Assembly (NCBI GenBank): GCA_964435775.1
Contig: CAYTAP010000035.1
Span: 1-29,933, forward strand
Origin: CAYTAP01 sp964435775
GTDB taxonomy: Bacteria > Planctomycetota > Phycisphaerae > Tepidisphaerales > Tepidisphaeraceae
DNA: 29,933 nucleotides
Direction: 5' to 3'
Shown: positions 8,012 to 16,230 of the stretch, piece by piece
Layout of the letters: each line of letters begins with the position of its first letter
Position numbering within the stretch: the stretch's first letter is position 1
Made by a program: the position numbers and the translations under genes
The notes under the pieces: model-generated
The model's input: the letters and a program-made list of their open reading frames with translations, nothing else
Told to the model about the DNA's origin: nothing
Database searches by the model: none

Positions 8012-8123
8012 ATTTTCATCCGTTCTCACTCAAGGGCTGTATCCGCATCATCATCCGTGTTAGAAATCCTATGGAAAAGATGAATGAAGTGCGGCATCTT
8101 TTGCATTGAGCGGGATTAAAACA

Positions 8124-8843
8124 ATGGCCGACGACAGCAAGTTCAATCGCCGACGCTTCTTCCGCGAGGGATTGCGCGAGCTGCTCAAGCCCCTGTCCCG
8201 GACCGTGGGACCACTTCAACAGGCGATGGAGCAACTCGATCAGATCGGCATGCCACCAGCGCCCGCCAGGCCTACACCCTTGCAAGTGCCGCCGCGGCCG
8301 ATTCCATCGGGCACCGCATCCACACGATCCGACATCGACCGCCCGGCCGCGCCGGCGACGCTGCTTCGCCCGCCGGGCGCATTGAACGAAAAGGATTTCG
8401 CCGACACCTGCTCGCGTTGCGGCGATTGTGTTGCCGTCTGCCCGGCCGACGCGATCAAGATCGATTCGTCAACGAATATCGCCGGCGGAACGCCCTACAT
8501 CGACGTGGACGCCATGCCATGTGTCGTCTGTTCCGGGCTTCAGTGCATGCACACCTGCCCGACTGGAGCGCTTGTCCCGACCCCGCTGGTGGAAATCAAC
8601 ATGGGGACGGCGCGATGGGACGCTTCAACCTGCCTTCGTACGATTGATTCAAGCGTCGATGCCTGCCAAATCTGCCTGGACGATTGCCCACTGGGAACGG
8701 CCGCGATCACCCTGCAACACAACCGGATTCACGTCATCGAAAAAGGGTGCATCGGTTGCGGCATCTGCCAGAACCACTGCCCCACCTCCCCCAAAAGCAT
8801 CGTCGTCATTGCCACAGAGCCAATCCCCTCACGCGGTATTTGA
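8124..8843 (+). CDS. Ferredoxin-type protein with four 4Fe-4S clusters (NapG/MauM-like)
   Basis: 239 residues. Four cysteine groups suited to four 4Fe-4S clusters: CSRCGDCVAVCP (Cys96, 99, 102, 106), CVVCSGLQCMHTCP (133, 136, 141, 145), Cys170 with CQICLDDCP (181, 184, 188), and CIGCGICQNHCP (209, 212, 215, 219). This spacing matches NapG/MauM-type electron-transfer proteins. The N-terminus has a twin-arginine-like FNRRRFFREGL but no hydrophobic stretch behind it, then a Pro-rich linker (residues 43-85), so export by the Tat route is doubtful. The ATG at 8124 is chosen over an upstream in-frame TTG; GAGCGGGA lies before it. No redox partner gene (nitrate reductase, methylamine dehydrogenase) is in the window, so the partner is unknown. 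Confidence 0.82.
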   Translation: MADDSKFNRRRFFREGLRELLKPLSRTVGPLQQAMEQLDQIGMPPAPARPTPLQVPPRPIPSGTASTRSDIDRPAAPATLLRPPGALNEKDFADTCSRCGDCVAVCPADAIKIDSSTNIAGGTPYIDVDAMPCVVCSGLQCMHTCPTGALVPTPLVEINMGTARWDASTCLRTIDSSVDACQICLDDCPLGTAAITLQHNRIHVIEKGCIGCGICQNHCPTSPKSIVVIATEPIPSRGI

Positions 8844-8887
8844 GCAGGACCATCCGCCTCCACCGCCAACCCATGCGCGCAAGAAAG

Positions 8888-8913
8888 CGAGGGTTGAGTT
8901 GCCTCAACCCTCG
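8888..8913. terminator. Perfect 11-bp hairpin between two convergent genes, probable two-way terminator
   Basis: CGAGGGTTGAG (8888-8898), loop TTGC, CTCAACCCTCG (8903-8913). On the - strand it is followed by CTTTCTT, so it suits termination of the VPLPA-CTERM gene; on the + strand, after the ferredoxin, the tail is less T-rich. Confidence 0.65.
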
Positions 8914-8952
8914 CGGTACTTGCTTGCAAAGACCTGGCTCGTCACGCCATCA

Positions 8953-9690
8953 TCAGGCGAAGAGACGACGCAGTTGCTTTCGCGAACCGACGAGGGCAAG
9001 CCCCGCCAGACCGCTCAAGCCCGTCCACGCGGCCGCCGGAAGCGGAATCGGGGGCGGGGTCGGACCACCAATCAGCGGCTGTTCCTTGAGGGTGAACACG
9101 TCGCTGTGGTTGGTGTCGATCACCAGTCCACCGGCCACTGAACCCGGCTCCCAGACGTTGGCGCCAACCGGACCCGCGGGAACCACGCCGCCGCCCACCG
9201 TCAGGATCGTATTGCCCTGGCTGTAGTCATGCTGCGTGAACGGATCGATGGTGAAACCGCCGCTGCCGCCAATGTTGCTCTTGGTGACATCGAAAACGAC
9301 GCTTTGAACGTCGTCGCTCTGCCCGCTGAGCAACGTGAACTTGAAGCCCGTCCAGTCCGTGCCGGTCTTGTTCACCACAATCTCATCGTTGAGCGTGATG
9401 TAAGACTTGGCATTGGCGGACGTCTGCTGGAACGTGATGACGACCGGATCGATGAACTCGCCGGACTCGTTGAAGCTCGATTCACGGAACGTGACGAACT
9501 TCTCGAGATACACCGTGTCGTTGCTTTCAAAGTCAACGGCCAGCGCCAAGTCCGGTGACGTCCAGTTGGCCGTCCATCCCGAATTACCCAGTTGCAACGA
9601 ACCGGCGTCCGCTGCGGATGTGCCCATCGCGAAGACGGCCACGCTGGCCGCGGCTGCGAATGAAGCATTCTTTAACCATGACGAAATCAT
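8953..9690 (-). CDS. VPLPA-CTERM sorted surface protein, function unknown
   Basis: 245 residues. Signal peptide MISSWLKNASFAAAASVAVF, likely cleaved after SAADA near residue 29. The mature part is beta-rich with repeated Thr/Asn/Val strands and no recognised domain. The C-terminus reads PPPIPLPAAAWTGLSGLAG then LALVGSRKQLRR: the VPLPA-CTERM variant of the PEP-CTERM family (PLPAAAW in place of PEP), a hydrophobic stretch and a basic end. AGGAGG six bases before ATG 9690 is the strongest ribosome-binding site in the window. The 5' leader holds a hairpin at 9711-9730. It lies between the ferredoxin and the exosortase operon and is a candidate exosortase substrate. Confidence 0.82.
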   Translation of the reverse strand: MISSWLKNASFAAAASVAVFAMGTSAADAGSLQLGNSGWTANWTSPDLALAVDFESNDTVYLEKFVTFRESSFNESGEFIDPVVITFQQTSANAKSYITLNDEIVVNKTGTDWTGFKFTLLSGQSDDVQSVVFDVTKSNIGGSGGFTIDPFTQHDYSQGNTILTVGGGVVPAGPVGANVWEPGSVAGGLVIDTNHSDVFTLKEQPLIGGPTPPPIPLPAAAWTGLSGLAGLALVGSRKQLRRLFA

Positions 9691-9710
9691 TGAGAACCTC
9701 CTGACCTTTA

Positions 9711-9730
9711 GCCCTCGTCCAATTGAGGGC
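9711..9730 (-). promoter_or_regulatory. Hairpin in the 5' leader of the VPLPA-CTERM gene
   Basis: GCCCTC and GAGGGC form a 6-bp stem with an 8-base loop, 21-40 bases before the ATG and just upstream of the AGGAGG site. It could protect the mRNA 5' end or tune translation; no T-tract follows, so it is not a terminator. Confidence 0.3.
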
Positions 9731-10448
9731 CTCTTCAACTCCTACCCAAGGGCACCACCATTCACGACTGCGAATTCCATGCGTTTGCATGACTGAGACA
9801 GGTCGCCGTCCATTCACTCATCCGGCCTTCAATGGCCATCCGCGAACCGACAATCACCTGAATCTCATTCACCGTCGCAAACATGTCCACAACGAGTGGA
9901 CAATTTAACCCACATGCTCACTTGGCTCACGACCCCGCGAGATCAACTCTCGCGCATTGGGCCGGTCGCATACATCTACCCACACCAAAGCTCACACGTG
10001 TTCGCTACATCATCCCCTTTCTACCGCGAGTTATTCAACTCGGCGAGTACGAGGCATTCGATGTCCAGACTACCCACTGGTGCGATATGCCAGTCGGCAT
10101 ACTTCAAGCACATTTTACGTAGTTCTTATCGTCACGCAAGACCTATTTTCGGAACAGACGTCATCCCATGCCCAAGTGATCCGAAGCTCACAAATGGATT
10201 AAGCATCGTGCGCGTCGCCCCTGCAAAGACAATGCCAAGTGCCATATTTTGCGGGCGACAGCATCATCAGGAAACTAAATATTGGGCTTGCGACAAAAGT
10301 GGGGTTGCACCATGCCATGATGACGCATTCACCCAACCAAAAAATACGCTACGGCGCTGGTTATTATGGGCCGATTTTGCACCGTTTTTTTTGCTTTTTC
10401 CTGTTGTGAAAGCTATTGAACAGCAAGAGTGTGATAAAACGGCGCGTC
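9731..10448. other. About 720 bases without a supportable gene
   Basis: This stretch between the VPLPA-CTERM leader and the exosortase-operon terminator is visibly richer in A and T than its neighbours. A 201-codon + strand open frame across 9896-10501 has no family resemblance or plausible hydrophobic/domain pattern and runs through the terminator. A T-run lies at 10385-10398, and GCATCATCA (10261) with TGATGACGC (10318) could pair over a long loop. It presumably holds the promoter of the VPLPA-CTERM gene; nothing else could be assigned. Confidence 0.5.
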
Positions 10449-10478
10449 AAAAAAGCCGCCGGATGATTCCGACGGCTT
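10449..10478 (-). terminator. Rho-independent terminator of the exosortase/polysaccharide operon
   Basis: On the - strand, 27 bases after the TPR gene stop: AAGCCGTCGGA, loop ATCA, TCCGGCGGCTT, followed directly by further Ts (six in all). The stem has ten pairs and one mismatch. It marks the end of the 12-kb operon. Confidence 0.85.
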
Positions 10479-10504
10479 GGGGTGGGCGTTGCGTCGCGTG
10501 ACCA

Positions 10505-13500
10505 CTATCGCCCGTCGGCTCGCTCGGCCGGGGCTCGCAGACGTTCTCGCAGCGAGGCCAACCCCTTGGTCTGCGCGGAGCTGAATGCGCCGGGAGCGAA
10601 CTGCCTGAGTTGATCGACGACCCCGCCGGCCTTGTCGAGTTGCTTGTCATCCAGCAGCGCGTTGCCAAGGGCAAGCAACGTGTCGATGTTGGTCGGATCA
10701 AGCCTGCTCGCGGCCTGGAAGCTGTCAATCGCTTTGGAGCGGTCGCCAAGCTTCAGATACGCATGGCCGAGCGTGTCGTGGTAAGCGGCGATGTCGGGCG
10801 ATGTGGCCGTTGCGCGGCTTGCCAGGTCCCTCGCTTCGTTCACGTCGCCGTTGTAATGCAGCAACAGGTACGCCAGCTCATTTTGCGCAAAGGCCAGGTT
10901 GGGACTCTCCTTCAACGCCGAGCGGAAGCTTTCCATGGCCAGGGGAATGTTGCCCAATTGCTCGGCCGAAGACCCCATCAGCGCCCACACCTGAGGCTTG
11001 ACCTCCGGGCGCTTCGACAAGTCGCTGAGGATGTCGATCGTCTTTTGATGCAGCGATTTGTCGCCGCTCGCCTGCGCCAGGTCGTACCAGGTACGGGCAA
11101 GCAGCAGGCGCTCATCGACGCTGTCGGGCTTGATGTATTGGGCGGCCTTCTCGATCCATTGGGTCGCCGCCTCGGTCGAGCGCCGGCCGGCGGTGGTCAG
11201 GCTGAGCCATTGCACCCGCCAGGCCGAGCTGGTGGGGAGCAGCGGCGAAAGGATCGTTGACACCTGGTTGGCGTCGCCGGTCAGCATCAACGCACGCGTG
11301 TATCCAATGAGCACATTGGCGTTGTGTTGGGGATCTTTTTTGGCCTCTTCAACATAAGGGGCAAGCTGCTCGATGGCGGCGGGCGCGTTGCCGAGATAGC
11401 ACTGTGCTTCGGCAATCGCCAGATCAGGTCGAAGAGGCGCCGCCGGGACGCGCTGTCGCCATTTCCTCGCCGCAGTGAGCATCCGCTGCCAGTTGCCGGC
11501 GGCGGCATAAACCCGAACCGCCTGTTCGGCCACCTCCGGAGAGTTCGGATACAGGTCCATCAGACGCGACACCGCATCAATGGCGTCGGTCGCTTTGCCC
11601 ATCGCCGCGTATTCGCTGATCAACACGCTTTGAAGTGGCAGGAACCGGGGGTTCTTGTCCGCCAGTTTCTTCAACGCGTCGAGCGTCTGCCCGATGGGTT
11701 CTTTGCGCTCGAACCCGTCATGAAGAATGCGCCATGCCTCCCCCGCCACGGCATTGCGCGGCTGGCGCGACAACGTGGCGATCAGCGGGTGGAGACGGTC
11801 AGTATTGTTCATCCCTTTCAAGCCGCTCGCGATGGACTTGATGGCGGCAAGATCGGCGGAGTCCGACACGGTTTTGCTTCCCAGGTCGGCCGCCGCGATC
11901 GCCTGATCGAATTGTCCGGCGCGGAGATCGTACCCCGCCAGGCCCACCCACGCGGCGGCGCTGGACGGCGCCGCCTTCGTGGCGGCGGTGTATGCTTCGA
12001 GCGCCTTGGCGGGGGTGTCGTGACGTTCTTCAAAACCAGCCAGGAGCAGATGGCGCATGTCGGGCTTCAGTTTGGCCTCGGCCAAGCCACCCAGGTATTT
12101 GCGCGCCACGTCCATCTTCCCCTGGGTGGCGTAAAACTCCGCAACAGCCATGAGAAGCCCCGGATCAGGCGACTTGAGCGACAGCAGGTCCATTCCTTCA
12201 TAAAGCTTCGTGGCATCGGCGATGCGCCCCTGGCGCGCGTACAACTCACCGAGCATCAGATCGCGACCGTTGGCCGACGGAAGCTTTTCGAGGATCTGCA
12301 CGGCCTCCTTGTCGGCGCCTTGTCGTGCGAGCATGGAGGCGGCGCGATATTTCATCGCGGTCGTCGCCGACTCGTTGGCCGCGGCGGCGACCAGATAACC
12401 CCGCGCCTCGTCGGGCTTGCCCTGCGCCTGGAGCAATCGTCCGAGGTCAAGCTGTATATCCGCTGACTTGGGGCTGTCCTGCAGCGCGCGTTTGAGTTGT
12501 TCGATCGCGCTGACGGTCTGGCCGATGTTCTCGTTCGCCAGCGCCATGAGCTTGCGCGCCTTTGTCATCTGGGGCGCAGCGCGAATGATGTCGGATAAAA
12601 TGACAACCGCGCGGGCGGAATCCTTGTCCTTGTCATCGCTTCCCAGCAGCCATCGCGCCTGCCCCAGTCGCCACGCCATCGCATCCTCGCTGGTCAGCGC
12701 ATGAACACGCTCGATCGTGCGGTTCAGGAAGGCGCGAACCTCCTTGCGCTGATCCGCCGATGAGGGATTTTCATCCTCGGCGACCGACCACAACGATGGC
12801 GCTTCGAGGATGCCCGTCTGCAGGGCGAGCTTTTTGGCATTCTGTTCGTCGTCGCCCAATGCCATCCACGCGCCCACGGCGTCCGGGTTGGCCGTCGATT
12901 CGAGATACCGCGCGATGGCGATGCGCCAGTCGAGGCTGTTGCCGTTCTTCGCGGCATCCTCACGCAGTGCGCTCAAACCCTGCCCGGCTTTACCCGCTTT
13001 GGCAAGATCCTCGGCCTGCGCCATGGCGAGAGCCGGGGTGAGACCATGCTCCTTCAGCGATAAGTCAAACAGCGTCCGCTCCAACCCCAGATCGTACCTG
13101 CGGCTGATGGAGGCCAGCGCGAGGAGCGTCTCTTCGTTGTATTGTTTGTCCTTGGCTTGCGCCGCAAGCGCCGAGTTCAGCACCGACTTCGCCTCGTCCA
13201 GCTTTCCGTCGCGGGCGAGCAACGAGACATACACCGGCAGCGTGCGGGGCTCCCCGGGGACGAGCTTCTGAAATTGCTCGACATTTTCCAACAGCTTGGC
13301 GTTGGCGGCCGCATTGGTGGGGTCCTGCTGAAGGAAGCGAATCGTCAGGAGATTGCTGATGACCTGGGGACTGCCCGGCATGATTCGATAGGCGATCTCC
13401 GCCTGCCGCACCGCGTCATCCGCCCGGCCGTTGTTCAGCAGAACCCGCGACACCATCAGGTGGGGCAGGAACCACCCCGGCGCATATCCCATCGCGCGAT

Positions 13501-14785
13501 CCCATTGCCCGATCGCCAGATCGTTCTCGCCCAGGCGCGCGTAAAGTTCGCCGAGGTAATAGCGGATGATCGCGCTCTGAGGAATGCGTACGAGAGCGGC
13601 CTGGTATTTGACGATCATCTCCTGCGGATCAAGCCCGGCCGGCGCATAGCGGGTGGTCAGCGCGGTCGCCCACCCCACCGCCACCTCATCGCTCGTCCGC
13701 TGGGCGAGCGCTTGAACAATCTTGGTCGCCTCATCGCGCTTGTCGAGGGAGAACAGCGCCAGCGCCTTCATCGCCAGCAATTCGCTGCCGGACATCTGCG
13801 ACGCCGGGTCGAGGTCCTTGAGTTGATCGATGATCTGCTGATAGCGTCCGTTCTGGAACAGGCGATCGACGAGCAGCTTGCGAATCTTGGGGTCCTTGCT
13901 GTGGGCGGCGGCGTCCTCCAGAAGCTTTTGAACCTGCGGATACAGCCCGACCTGATCCATCTTGGTGGCCAGGAGGTTGATGAATCCGGCGTCGCTCACG
14001 GGGTGCGCCGCGGCTTTGAGCAACCAGGTCTTGGCGAGCTCAACCTGCGCGTTGGCTTGTGCGGCTTTGGAGCTGCCGGATAGAATCATTGCCTGCCCGG
14101 CATGAAGCCATCCTTCCAGAAGCTCAAATCGCGGATCGCCGGGATGGGCCTCGCGCAGCGCCGCCGTTCGTGCCATCAGCTTCTCGACCGGCTCATCCAA
14201 CTGAGCCATCACCTGGAGCGTGATCATCTGCCCCTCGATGTCGAGCGGCGCAACGGTGTTGAGCTTTTCGGCCACCGCGAGCGCTTCCTTGTATTGCCGC
14301 AATCGAAGCAGCGCCGACGCCTTGGCGCGCAGCGCCTGGGCATCGTCGGGGTGCTTGGCGAGGATCTTGTCGGCCAGATCGCTGGCGTCCTTGTTGCGCC
14401 CCATTTGCGGGAGCAGGTCGAGCAACAGGCGCTGTGCCTCCAGGTCGTCGGGCTTCAGCGCCAGGTATCGCTGAAAAAGGTTGACGGATTCGGGAATCTC
14501 GCGGTGGTCGGAGGTCTCGACGCGGCTGCGCGACTTGGCATAGGCGAACAGCGCGTCGGCATCGGTTTGGTTTTTGGGAACGCCCAGGTACTTGCTCAGT
14601 GTTTCCAGCGCGACGGGGTAATCCCCCTGCTCAAAGGCGGCCATCCCCTGCGAACGGGTCAATTGCATCCGCCGGTCAAGCTGATGCCAGCGGAAGAAGA
14701 CGAATCCAACGCCAAGGCCCACCAGCAGCACGAAGCCGCCGATCAACACCATCAGACGACGCACGGTTTTTGGACGCATGTTCAT
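10505..14785 (-). CDS. Very large membrane-anchored TPR protein, last gene of the exosortase operon
   Basis: 1426 residues. Residues about 8-28 form one transmembrane helix (LMVLIGGFVLLVGLGVGFVFF) after a basic start, so the rest should face the periplasm. The remainder is made of tetratricopeptide-type helical hairpins nearly throughout; clear units include FEQGDYPVALETLSKYLGV near 50, YAQLGENDLAIGQWDRAMGYAPG near 420, and close to the C-terminus QNELAYLLLHYNGDVNEARDLASRA, YHDTLGHAYLKLGDRSKAIDSFQ and LLALGNALLDDKQLDKAG. TPR arrays bind partner proteins. Large TPR proteins are known in PEP-CTERM/exosortase loci (PrsT-like), but those are lipoproteins, whereas this has an uncleaved helix and no lipobox. 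Its ATG overlaps the upstream stop by four bases (ATGA), so translation is coupled. A scaffold for polysaccharide or exported-protein assembly is inferred. Confidence 0.85.
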   Translation of the reverse strand: MNMRPKTVRRLMVLIGGFVLLVGLGVGFVFFRWHQLDRRMQLTRSQGMAAFEQGDYPVALETLSKYLGVPKNQTDADALFAYAKSRSRVETSDHREIPESVNLFQRYLALKPDDLEAQRLLLDLLPQMGRNKDASDLADKILAKHPDDAQALRAKASALLRLRQYKEALAVAEKLNTVAPLDIEGQMITLQVMAQLDEPVEKLMARTAALREAHPGDPRFELLEGWLHAGQAMILSGSSKAAQANAQVELAKTWLLKAAAHPVSDAGFINLLATKMDQVGLYPQVQKLLEDAAAHSKDPKIRKLLVDRLFQNGRYQQIIDQLKDLDPASQMSGSELLAMKALALFSLDKRDEATKIVQALAQRTSDEVAVGWATALTTRYAPAGLDPQEMIVKYQAALVRIPQSAIIRYYLGELYARLGENDLAIGQWDRAMGYAPGWFLPHLMVSRVLLNNGRADDAVRQAEIAYRIMPGSPQVISNLLTIRFLQQDPTNAAANAKLLENVEQFQKLVPGEPRTLPVYVSLLARDGKLDEAKSVLNSALAAQAKDKQYNEETLLALASISRRYDLGLERTLFDLSLKEHGLTPALAMAQAEDLAKAGKAGQGLSALREDAAKNGNSLDWRIAIARYLESTANPDAVGAWMALGDDEQNAKKLALQTGILEAPSLWSVAEDENPSSADQRKEVRAFLNRTIERVHALTSEDAMAWRLGQARWLLGSDDKDKDSARAVVILSDIIRAAPQMTKARKLMALANENIGQTVSAIEQLKRALQDSPKSADIQLDLGRLLQAQGKPDEARGYLVAAAANESATTAMKYRAASMLARQGADKEAVQILEKLPSANGRDLMLGELYARQGRIADATKLYEGMDLLSLKSPDPGLLMAVAEFYATQGKMDVARKYLGGLAEAKLKPDMRHLLLAGFEERHDTPAKALEAYTAATKAAPSSAAAWVGLAGYDLRAGQFDQAIAAADLGSKTVSDSADLAAIKSIASGLKGMNNTDRLHPLIATLSRQPRNAVAGEAWRILHDGFERKEPIGQTLDALKKLADKNPRFLPLQSVLISEYAAMGKATDAIDAVSRLMDLYPNSPEVAEQAVRVYAAAGNWQRMLTAARKWRQRVPAAPLRPDLAIAEAQCYLGNAPAAIEQLAPYVEEAKKDPQHNANVLIGYTRALMLTGDANQVSTILSPLLPTSSAWRVQWLSLTTAGRRSTEAATQWIEKAAQYIKPDSVDERLLLARTWYDLAQASGDKSLHQKTIDILSDLSKRPEVKPQVWALMGSSAEQLGNIPLAMESFRSALKESPNLAFAQNELAYLLLHYNGDVNEARDLASRATATSPDIAAYHDTLGHAYLKLGDRSKAIDSFQAASRLDPTNIDTLLALGNALLDDKQLDKAGGVVDQLRQFAPGAFSSAQTKGLASLRERLRAPAERADGR

Positions 14786-16230
14786 GAACGGCTCACCCTA
14801 CGAATAATCAACATCACGGTCCTCCACACGATCCAGAGGTCCAGCCACATCGTTCGTGTTTCCACATACTCGATGTCGTATTTGATCCACTCCTGAAAGT
14901 CGGCGCCGGCGCGGCGCGTGCGCTTGACCTGCCACAAGCCCGTGACGCCGGGGCGCACGCTCAAGCGCGCTTCCCGCCACGGGGGGCAATATTGGTTTTC
15001 GGTGTACGGGCTGGGGCGCGGGCCGACGATGGACATGTGCCCGCGCACCACGTTGATGAATTGCGGGAGCTCGTCGATGTGCACCGCCCGGATGAACTTC
15101 CCCACCCGCGTCAGGCGCGGATCGTTGTCCATGTAAAACTGCGGACCGTCCGCCTGGTTTTGCATGGCGAGCTGCGCCTTGATCTTTTCGGCGTCCTTGC
15201 GCATCGAGCGGAACTTGTAGCAGGGAAACTCGCGTCCCCCGAGCGTTTCCCGCTGATGCGCGAAGATGAACGGCCAGCCATCCTCAAACCAGATCGCAAT
15301 GGCGACAAGTGGATAAATCCAGAAGGTGCAGCAGATCGCCAGCACCGCGAAAATCAGGTCGAACCCGCGTTTGAAAACACGATCGAACAGCGATCGCGCG
15401 GGGATGGGGATCGGCTGCTCGGGCACCTCGGTGGGTTCGATCTCCAGCCACTGGATCGCCTCGGACACCGGGCGGCTGGCCGGATCATCCCAGATGACTG
15501 CCGGGCCAATCACCGTGGACGCGCCATCGAGATGCCGTCCGGCCCCCACCCAAACGGGTCCGATGAACTTGGCGTTGGCGTCGATCGATGCGCTGGGGTC
15601 CGCCCAGACCGACGCCGTCGCCTTGCGGGCGCGGGTGACGGTGGCGTCAGGGCGCTGCCAGTCCCGCAGCAAATCATGCAGAAAATGCGCCACTTCCCAA
15701 TCGACCGACCGGTCATACACATGCCCCGCCACGGACAAGGTCATCCGCTCGATGCGGGGAATGTACTTGCGCAACCGACGCCACCCGGCCAGGGCATCGG
15801 GCGCCGATTGCCAGAGCTGCGCGATCTCACGCTCGGGGGTCAGCACCACACGCGCCAACCGCGAGTTGGCCGCATCGTACATGCGCTCAAATCGCACGAA
15901 GCGATCCGCTTCATCGGTGACGACCATCTCCCGGTATCCCCGCTCGCGGGTGTCATGCAGGCGCACGAAAAGCACCTGGGGATTGACCCAGTTCAGCGCC
16001 TCCATCACGCTCGACAATTTGAAAATCGCCAGCGACCTGGGATCGCTCAGCAGGAAAAGCTCGGCATTATCGACGATCTGGGACGCCTCGCCCTGGAAGA
16101 CGACCTGCACGCCGTGCGCCGCCCAGTACCGATTGTAGAGTTGCAGGGGGCTGAGCCCCCAGACCGTTCGCTGAGCGGCGGACTGGGGGGCATGAGCTGG
16201 TTCCGCAATGGCCAATTCAAGTTGGGTCAT
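14782..16230 (-). CDS. Polyprenyl-phosphate sugar phosphotransferase with N-terminal beta-helix/nucleotidyltransferase-like region
   Basis: 482 residues. The C-terminal 200 residues are a bacterial sugar transferase (PglC/WcaJ/WbaP catalytic domain): hydrophobic membrane segment near 290-315 (DLIFAVLAICCTFWIYPLVA), HQRETLGGREFPCYKFRSM, DPRLTRVGKFIRAVHIDELPQF with the catalytic Asp386-Glu387 pair, and MSIVGPRPSP. It moves a sugar-1-phosphate from a nucleotide sugar onto undecaprenyl phosphate, the first step of repeat-unit synthesis. The N-terminal 275 residues lack the usual four-helix membrane domain. They are soluble-looking, and residues 205-248 (ADPSASIDANAKFIGPVWVGAG, then STVIGPAVIWDD) read like hexapeptide left-handed beta-helix turns of nucleotidyltransferases. 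ATGA overlaps couple it to genes on both sides. Confidence 0.88.
   Translation of the reverse strand: MTQLELAIAEPAHAPQSAAQRTVWGLSPLQLYNRYWAAHGVQVVFQGEASQIVDNAELFLLSDPRSLAIFKLSSVMEALNWVNPQVLFVRLHDTRERGYREMVVTDEADRFVRFERMYDAANSRLARVVLTPEREIAQLWQSAPDALAGWRRLRKYIPRIERMTLSVAGHVYDRSVDWEVAHFLHDLLRDWQRPDATVTRARKATASVWADPSASIDANAKFIGPVWVGAGRHLDGASTVIGPAVIWDDPASRPVSEAIQWLEIEPTEVPEQPIPIPARSLFDRVFKRGFDLIFAVLAICCTFWIYPLVAIAIWFEDGWPFIFAHQRETLGGREFPCYKFRSMRKDAEKIKAQLAMQNQADGPQFYMDNDPRLTRVGKFIRAVHIDELPQFINVVRGHMSIVGPRPSPYTENQYCPPWREARLSVRPGVTGLWQVKRTRRAGADFQEWIKYDIEYVETRTMWLDLWIVWRTVMLIIRRVSRS

Noticed and set aside
9896..10501. 201-codon + strand open frame in the gene-free stretch
   Set aside because: Residue make-up resembles translated noncoding DNA, it has no ribosome-binding site or family motif, and it runs through the terminator of the operon on the other strand.
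11324..12466. 380-codon + strand frame opposite the TPR gene, and similar long antisense frames across the operon
   Set aside because: These arise from GC-rich third codon positions of the real - strand genes; translations are Arg/His-rich without domains.
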